DNA of 64,000 nt from Xylanimonas cellulosilytica DSM 15894 (lineage in GTDB: Bacteria; Actinomycetota; Actinomycetes; Actinomycetales; Cellulomonadaceae): NCBI RefSeq assembly GCF_000024965.1, contig NC_013530.1, positions 868,001-932,000 of the forward strand, in the 5' to 3' direction. The notes under the pieces are model-generated. The model searched no databases, was not told the DNA's origin, and saw only the letters and a program-made list of their open reading frames with translations. Below are positions 59,464 to 64,000 of this stretch, piece by piece. How positions within the stretch are numbered: position 1 is the first letter of the stretch; every line of letters starts with the position of its first letter. The position numbers and the translations under genes are program-made.

Positions 59464-59698
59464 TCGCCTCCCTCCGACACCCGGCCCCACACCTACATTG
59501 TTTCCGGACCGCGGCACAGTGTTTCGTTCTCGAGGGCGCCTCAGGGCGTCTCGGCAGGCTTGCGTCGTTCGTTCACGGCTGCCGCGCCGGCGACGACACC
59601 CTGACCGCGCCAAACGGTCTGCGAGATCCCCGACCGAAACACATCCGTCCTGCTGGAAATAGAGAGGGTGAGGAGCCGACGCAAGGCCGACTCCCACC

Positions 59699-59720
59699 CA
59701 ACCTTGAAGGAGCAAGGTTG
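59699..59720 (+). promoter_or_regulatory. Hairpin holding the Shine-Dalgarno in its loop and the TTG start in its stem
   Basis: CAACCTTG (59699-59706) pairs with CAAGGTTG (59713-59720), with AAGGAG (59707-59712) as the six-base loop. The TTG start (59718-59720) is inside the 3' arm. Such a structure could gate translation of the secreted protein, e.g. by a protein or temperature. Confidence 0.6.
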
Positions 59721-60086
59721 TTCCGTGAGAACTGTAGGAGCGGCAGCGCCGTGGGCGTCGCCGCGATCCTCGCGCTGACAGTGTCGGCGGCGCCAGCGTC
59801 AGCACAGCTCGGTCTCAAGTCCACCTCGGGTGCCAACTACTCGCAGGACTTCAACACGGCTGGCAGCGTCCGTGCCTGCGACATGGTCGCCGACAGCCAC
59901 GCGGTGTTCGCCGAGTTCACGATCACGGGATCGGGGACCTTGCAGTCCGTCCGCGACGGCAACGGCGCTAGCAACGCCTGCGAGGCCACCGGGGACTACG
60001 GGGCGCGCAAGATCTACAAGCACCGCATCACAGTCGACAAGCAGCTCGCACCCGACGCGCACGGGGACTGGAAGTACCCCTCGTAG
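59718..60086 (+). CDS. Secreted protein of cassette C, unknown family
   Basis: 122 aa from TTG59718. Signal peptide GSAVGVAAILALTVSAAPAS with AxA cleavage (ASA-QLG). The mature part is about 90 residues with two Cys (SVRACDMVADSH, GASNACEATGDYG) and ends in KRIT-like strands and GDWKYPS. It replaces the I36 protein in the position directly before the exporter genes. I considered the lactococcin 972 family but key motifs do not match. The start codon lies in a hairpin, so expression is probably controlled. Confidence 0.6.
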   Translation: MFRENCRSGSAVGVAAILALTVSAAPASAQLGLKSTSGANYSQDFNTAGSVRACDMVADSHAVFAEFTITGSGTLQSVRDGNGASNACEATGDYGARKIYKHRITVDKQLAPDAHGDWKYPS

Positions 60087-60107
60087 AGGCTGCGGGTCCG
60101 TGCACAG

Positions 60108-60158
60108 GGGCGCACCACCGCATTTGCCGAGGCCCTGGTTACATGCGGTGGTGCGCCC
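60108..60158 (+). terminator. 15-bp inverted repeat between secreted protein and exporter (cassette C)
   Basis: GGGCGCACCACCGCA (60108-60122) and TGCGGTGGTGCGCCC (60144-60158) are a perfect 15-bp match around a 21-nt loop, 21 bp after the secreted-protein stop and 25 bp before the ATPase ATG. Same position as the cassette A stem-loop; likely partial terminator or mRNA stabiliser. Confidence 0.75.
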
Positions 60159-60183
60159 GTTCATCACCGAGTAGGGAGCGTTC

Positions 60184-60840
60184 ATGACGCTGGTTGTCGC
60201 CGATGTCGAGATCGCGTTCGGCGCTGTCACGTTGTTCGCTGGACTGTCGTTCAGGGTCGACCGTGGAGAGTCGGTCGCCGTCGTCGGTCCGAGCGGGTCG
60301 GGCAAGTCGTCGCTGTTGGCCTGTATCTCTGGTCTGCTGACACCCGCGGCGGGGCAGATCCTTGTCAATGGCGTGGATGTGACAGCGTGCGACGACGATG
60401 ACCGTGCCCGGTTGCGCAGTGAAGTGCTCGCCCAGGTGTTCCAGGAACCGCACCTGCTCGACGAGCTCGACGTGCTGGGCAACATCGAGGTGCCGCTCCG
60501 GTTCAACGGCGTCCCAGCCGACGAGGCCAGGTCCAGGGCGCAGCGTGCGCTCGACGACGTGGGCGTTGCGCACCTGACGCAACGTGCCCCGGAGCGGCTT
60601 TCGGGGGGCGAGGCGCAGCGTGTGGCCGTCGCCCGTGCGCTGGCCCGCGGACGGGGGGTCGTGCTCGCCGACGAGCCGACAGCCTCCCTGGACAGGGCAA
60701 CGGCTGGAGCCGTCGCGGATGTGCTGCTCGGTGCAGCGGCCCGCAGCGACGTCGCCCTGCTGGTCTCGACCCACGACATGAGCGTTGCTGGGCGCTGCGA
60801 CCGGGTCGTGGACCTAACACGGTTCCAGGCGACGGCATGA
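60184..60840 (+). CDS. ABC transporter ATP-binding protein (cassette C)
   Basis: 218 aa from ATG60184 (GTAGGGAG upstream). Walker A GPSGSGKSS (about 36-44), Q-loop VFQEPHLLDE, signature LSGGEAQRVAV, Walker B GVVLADEPTASLD and H-loop LLVSTHDMSV are complete. MacB/LolD-like. Its stop overlaps the permease ATG. Cassette C has no fusion-protein or lipoprotein gene, unlike A and B. Confidence 0.92.
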   Translation: MTLVVADVEIAFGAVTLFAGLSFRVDRGESVAVVGPSGSGKSSLLACISGLLTPAAGQILVNGVDVTACDDDDRARLRSEVLAQVFQEPHLLDELDVLGNIEVPLRFNGVPADEARSRAQRALDDVGVAHLTQRAPERLSGGEAQRVAVARALARGRGVVLADEPTASLDRATAGAVADVLLGAAARSDVALLVSTHDMSVAGRCDRVVDLTRFQATA

Positions 60841-62978
60841 GGCGAACCTCCACGTCAAGCCACCCGGTAGCGGTGACGGCGGCCCTGCTGCGCTCTGGGA
60901 ACCGAGGTGTCCGGATCGCCTACGCGGTCACAGCGGTGGCGGCATGCCTGACCGCGATGGTGCTCACGCTCGCTACCGGGATAGTCGGCAACGCGTTCAC
61001 GGTCTTGGAGGTGCGCGCGGACCGGACGCCGGCCTGGGCACAGCACGAGCCGGACGCGGTGGCCGACATCGTGATGCGGGGTCCGCTGTGGGGCAACGAG
61101 CAGTTCCCCCTGATTTGGGTGCAGCCCAACGATGCGGCGGTGCCGCCGCCCCCGGGGCTGCGTGCCTGGCCCGCTCCCGGCGAGGTCGTCGTCTCGCCGG
61201 GTCTGGCGGCGCGGCCAGAGATCATCGAAGGGCTCGGCTTGCGAGTGTCCGACGCCGGCACCGGCACGGACGGCGCGATTGGAGATGAGGGTGTCATCAC
61301 GCGCTCAGAGCTGATGGCATATGCCGCCCCGCCACCCGGACGAGACCTTGGACCCGATGGTGCGCGATACTCGATCAGCGGGTTCGGCCTCCCGCTGGGC
61401 GACGACCGCGCACTCCTGATCGAGACGGACCCGGACTTCCCAGAACCTGTCCCGGCCATGATCGGCGTTCTGCTCTTCCTGGTCGTTCCCGCGACCGCCG
61501 TGCTCCTCGCGGCCCTGCATATGCGGAGCAACGTGCGACAGCGCCGTGCGCGCACCCTGCTGTTACTGGGCTTCCGCCGGAAGCAAGTCCGGCGACACCT
61601 GCTCCAAGAGACCCTGACCATCACAGCACCCGCCGCCCTGGGGGGAACGGTCCTCATGGCAGGCATCCTGACGAGGGTGACCAGCGTCCCCGGAACGGGC
61701 TGGACGTTGGCCCCCGGCGTGCTCTCGCCTGCTCCAGGGCTTCTGGCCATCGCGTTCGCCGCGGTGGTCGCGGCGGCGTCGCTCGCCACGCTGGGCACGC
61801 GAGTCCCCACTGATGCGACCCCCACCCGGGTCTCCATGGAAGCACCACCGCGGGTCGCGGGCATCTACTCCGTGGCGGCCGGGGTTGCGCTCGTCGCCCT
61901 GCTCGTCATCATCGGGCTGACCGCTCCGGTATGGGGGCGGTACGTGATGTGGCCGATCCTCCTTGCGGCGTGCGTCATCTGGCCGGGCCTGACGGCCGCT
62001 GCCGTGCGTGGAATCGGCGCCGTTCGCGCCCGACGCGCACACCGGGTCGAGGACGAGCTGTCCGGGCGGCAGCTCTCCCACCAGAGCGGCACTCTGGCCG
62101 CCCTGGTCGGACCGGTCGGACAGATAGTCGTCCTCGTCGCCGTCGTGCTCGCGTCAACCGCGCAGGCCGTAGACAGCGGGCTCGCAGCCCCCGTCCACGC
62201 AGGCTCACAGGTTATCGCCGTCTCCTGGCGCGACCCACGACCCGGCGACGTCGACACGTTCACGCGTGCGCTCACCACCGCATCGACGTCCACGCCAGGT
62301 GCCCCGGACCCGGACACCCTGCCCGCGATCCCCTGGATCGCAGAGACGCCGGTCGCGCGCACCTGCTCCGATGTCGCCCGCTTCCTCGACCGAAGCCCGA
62401 CGGACTGCGATGGTGAACAGAACCTGCCCGACGGCCTCTCCGAAGAGTGGGAACGTGTCGTCGGCACGAAGATCCGGGTCGATCCGCAGGCGGTGTGGGA
62501 AGCCGTTCCGCCCGCAGCTGACGTGCTCGTCCGCGGAGCAAGTACCGCCGAGGTGTACGCGGTCGCGCAGTCCATGTTCACGGCGCCTGACGTCTCCTGG
62601 GTCAACCTCAGCCTCGACATGGCGCAAGCGCTCGCCCGCTGGCTCACAGCCGGAGTGATGGCGGCCATGACGCTCCTGGCACTCGCAGTGCTCGTACGCT
62701 TCACAGATCTCGCCGCCTCCGCCGGGACCGGCCGCGCCCGCCTGGAACGCACCGGCATCACCGCCACTCACGCACGCACGGTTCGCGAGAGCGTCACCCG
62801 CACCGCCCTCCTGACCAGCACCACCCTCGCCGCCACCTTCGCGATGCTGTTCATCTGGGCAGGACAGCAGGCAGACGTGACAACAATCAGAACCCTGACC
62901 TGGCTCGCCGTCTACACCCTCGTGACGGGCGTCTCTCTGACCATCCTCACCGTCATCACACGCCACGGACGCACATGA
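60837..62978 (+). CDS. Large FtsX-like ABC permease (cassette C)
   Basis: 713 aa. N-terminal helix (IAYAVTAVAACLTAMVLTLA), an exported domain to about residue 200, then helices at about 208-232 (PAMIGVLLFLVVPATAVLLA), 265-285, 300-322, 345-362 and 368-388, a second exported region and four more helices near the C-terminus. The FtsX motif appears once as RARTLLLLGFRRKQVRRH. The size and roughly ten helices resemble bacteriocin-associated or BceB-like permeases more than MacB. Probably exports, or protects from, the cassette's peptides. Confidence 0.85.
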   Translation: MRRTSTSSHPVAVTAALLRSGNRGVRIAYAVTAVAACLTAMVLTLATGIVGNAFTVLEVRADRTPAWAQHEPDAVADIVMRGPLWGNEQFPLIWVQPNDAAVPPPPGLRAWPAPGEVVVSPGLAARPEIIEGLGLRVSDAGTGTDGAIGDEGVITRSELMAYAAPPPGRDLGPDGARYSISGFGLPLGDDRALLIETDPDFPEPVPAMIGVLLFLVVPATAVLLAALHMRSNVRQRRARTLLLLGFRRKQVRRHLLQETLTITAPAALGGTVLMAGILTRVTSVPGTGWTLAPGVLSPAPGLLAIAFAAVVAAASLATLGTRVPTDATPTRVSMEAPPRVAGIYSVAAGVALVALLVIIGLTAPVWGRYVMWPILLAACVIWPGLTAAAVRGIGAVRARRAHRVEDELSGRQLSHQSGTLAALVGPVGQIVVLVAVVLASTAQAVDSGLAAPVHAGSQVIAVSWRDPRPGDVDTFTRALTTASTSTPGAPDPDTLPAIPWIAETPVARTCSDVARFLDRSPTDCDGEQNLPDGLSEEWERVVGTKIRVDPQAVWEAVPPAADVLVRGASTAEVYAVAQSMFTAPDVSWVNLSLDMAQALARWLTAGVMAAMTLLALAVLVRFTDLAASAGTGRARLERTGITATHARTVRESVTRTALLTSTTLAATFAMLFIWAGQQADVTTIRTLTWLAVYTLVTGVSLTILTVITRHGRT

Positions 62979-63144
62979 CGACATGACAGACTCACCTCTT
63001 GAGGCATCGGTTCGGAGTGGATTGAGCCATGCGGCTGGCTTGGGGTGAGCCATCGGGCTGGCCGCGGTGAGCCGCCTGGTCTCGTGTTGACAGCTCACCG
63101 CGGGGTTCGACGACCACGGTGAGTCGGGTCGACGCATATCCCTG

Positions 63145-64000
63145 TCATGTCCGCTCCTCCTTCGTCGCCACCTGGGCACGCCGCACGACGTCGGGCGATC
63201 CGGAGGAATGCCCGACGCGCCCCTCATGGATCGGCTCGCCGGTGTCGTCCCGGCTCGTGGCGGGACGATCGCCAGGTTCACCGGTGTCCATCGGCCCGGC
63301 GGTCACGTCCACGCACGGGGCGGCAAACCGCCGGACCGGCGCGGCAAACCCGGTCACCACGGTCACTCCCGCACCCAGCACGGCCGTGACTAGCAGGACC
63401 CCCCGCACTCCGAACTCCGCACCGGCCCAGCCGAGCAGAGCGAAGCCGACCGGACGCAGCCCGTACGAGATGGCGCCGTCGAAGGACATTATCCGGCCTA
63501 GGCGGTCCAGCGGCACCGCCTGCTGCAGCGCGGTGCCCCACAGCGTGTTGCTGAGGCTCAGGGTCAGGCCGTACGCGAACAGCAGACCCGCGGTGACGAC
63601 GAGCGGCAACTCCAGGGCCAGACCGAGCAGCGCAGGAACGGCGCCGAGCAGGACCAGATATGTGGCACTGAGCAGGTTGGCCGGCCGCCACCGAAGGGCG
63701 AGCAGCCCACCAATGAGATGGCCGACCGAGGTGATGGTGAGCAACAGGGCCCAACTCTCGCCGCCACCGTCGGACGTCGCGACGGTGAGCGGCCCGAGGA
63801 CCGTCACCGCGCCCGGCACGAGTACGACGAACAGCGACGCGTGCCCGAGCCCCCAGGCCAGCCACCGACGGCGGACCACCTCACGGAACCCGTCGCGCAG
63901 GTCGTGGAGCCAGTTGTCGACGACGCCACTCCACGACGCACCGGTCGACGCCGCGGTGGTGCGCGGTGCCGCCGCGCTACGGCTGCGGACGCCCACCATC
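63145..64000 (-). CDS. MFS transporter, C-terminal part (5' end outside window)
   Basis: At least 284 aa, open to the window edge. Helices resemble the second half of a DHA3/EntS-type drug or siderophore exporter (WGLGHASLFVVLVPGAVTVL, LLLTITSVGHLIGGLLALRW, YLVLLGAVPALLGLALEL, PLVVTAGLLFAYGLTLSLSN, SYGLRPVGFALLGWAGAEFG, VLLVTAVLGAGVTVVTGF) with a cytoplasmic basic/acidic tail. An ATG at 63999 is internal because a full family member has about 400 aa. Not coupled to cassette C (convergent, about 165 bp between stops). Confidence 0.82.
   Translation of the reverse strand, partial: MVGVRSRSAAAPRTTAASTGASWSGVVDNWLHDLRDGFREVVRRRWLAWGLGHASLFVVLVPGAVTVLGPLTVATSDGGGESWALLLTITSVGHLIGGLLALRWRPANLLSATYLVLLGAVPALLGLALELPLVVTAGLLFAYGLTLSLSNTLWGTALQQAVPLDRLGRIMSFDGAISYGLRPVGFALLGWAGAEFGVRGVLLVTAVLGAGVTVVTGFAAPVRRFAAPCVDVTAGPMDTGEPGDRPATSRDDTGEPIHEGRVGHSSGSPDVVRRAQVATKEERT

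Noticed and set aside
59718-60086. Lactococcin 972-family bacteriocin
   Set aside because: Signal peptide and exporter neighbours fit, but the mature sequence lacks the family's conserved aromatic/Gly pattern; kept as unknown secreted protein.
1-64000. tRNA, rRNA or CRISPR arrays
   Set aside because: No cloverleaf with a 3' CCA-type arm, rRNA-like conserved segment or regularly spaced repeat was seen by eye; a covariance search would be needed to exclude a tRNA att site just left of the integrase.

Overview
The window is high-GC DNA (mostly G/C third codon positions, frequent GTG starts, ATGA/GTGA stop-start overlaps, an AAGGAGG-like ribosome site before many starts). That, plus ECF sigma factors paired with CU044_5270-type proteins and SCO6880/SCO6881-type transfer proteins, points to an actinobacterium, probably a Micrococcales genus such as Cellulomonas or a relative (taxon inferred, not shown). 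Most of the sequence reads as an integrative conjugative element or conjugative plasmid: a tyrosine integrase at the left edge, a VirD4-type coupling protein, a VirB4-type ATPase, VirB6-, VirB8- and VirB2-like membrane proteins, a peptidoglycan hydrolase, a ParB-like protein, a primase-polymerase, an ArdC-type antirestriction protein, two PIN toxin/antitoxin pairs and a MobF relaxase-helicase.

Layout. 0-10.3 kb: integrase, then minus-strand methylase-like protein, DUF4913-like protein, SSB, TraG/VirD4, ArdC, PIN module and VirB4 ATPase. 10.3-10.9 kb: prepilin peptidase. 11.0-18.4 kb: plus-strand cargo cassette A (secreted I36-type peptides, ECF sigma, CU044_5270 protein, lipoprotein, membrane-fusion protein, ABC ATPase, FtsX-type permease). 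18.4-19.3 kb: ABC and ISAs1 remnants. 19.3-28.7 kb: minus-strand transfer and replication operon from prim-pol down to the SCO6880-like protein. 28.9-31.8 kb: NUDIX, carbamoyltransferase-like and unknown genes. 31.9-43.6 kb: a complete Tad (Flp) pilus locus headed by a lipoprotein and ending in a LysM/BTAD membrane protein that is frameshifted at a run of eight G. 44.0-48.7 kb: second PIN module and, divergently, the MobF relaxase. 48.7-53.7 kb: ISAs1 remnant, then cassette B (50-residue peptide, lipoprotein, fusion protein, ABC ATPase, permease) enclosed by 128-bp inverted repeats. 53.7-56.8 kb: a gene truncated at the repeat and three unknown genes. 56.8-63.0 kb: IS5-like remnant and cassette C (I36 peptide, CU044_5270 protein, ECF sigma, secreted protein, ABC ATPase, large permease). 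63.1 kb to the end: 3' part of an MFS transporter.

How the parts may work together (inference). The relaxase would nick an origin of transfer, possibly the structured region just upstream of its gene; the VirD4 protein would pass the complex to a VirB4/VirB6/VirB8 channel; the M23 hydrolase would open the wall; and the Tad pilus, matured by the prepilin peptidase at 10.3 kb, may provide cell contact. The cargo is dominated by three independent secreted-peptide plus ABC-exporter cassettes, two with their own ECF sigma factor.

The most unusual signals are (1) the 9-mer GGGGGTACG, found about 14 times, with four pairs of sites 21-22 bp apart and a cluster upstream of the prim-pol gene; (2) the three peptide-export cassettes, two of which have a strong hairpin between peptide and exporter genes; and (3) the 128-bp inverted repeats around cassette B.
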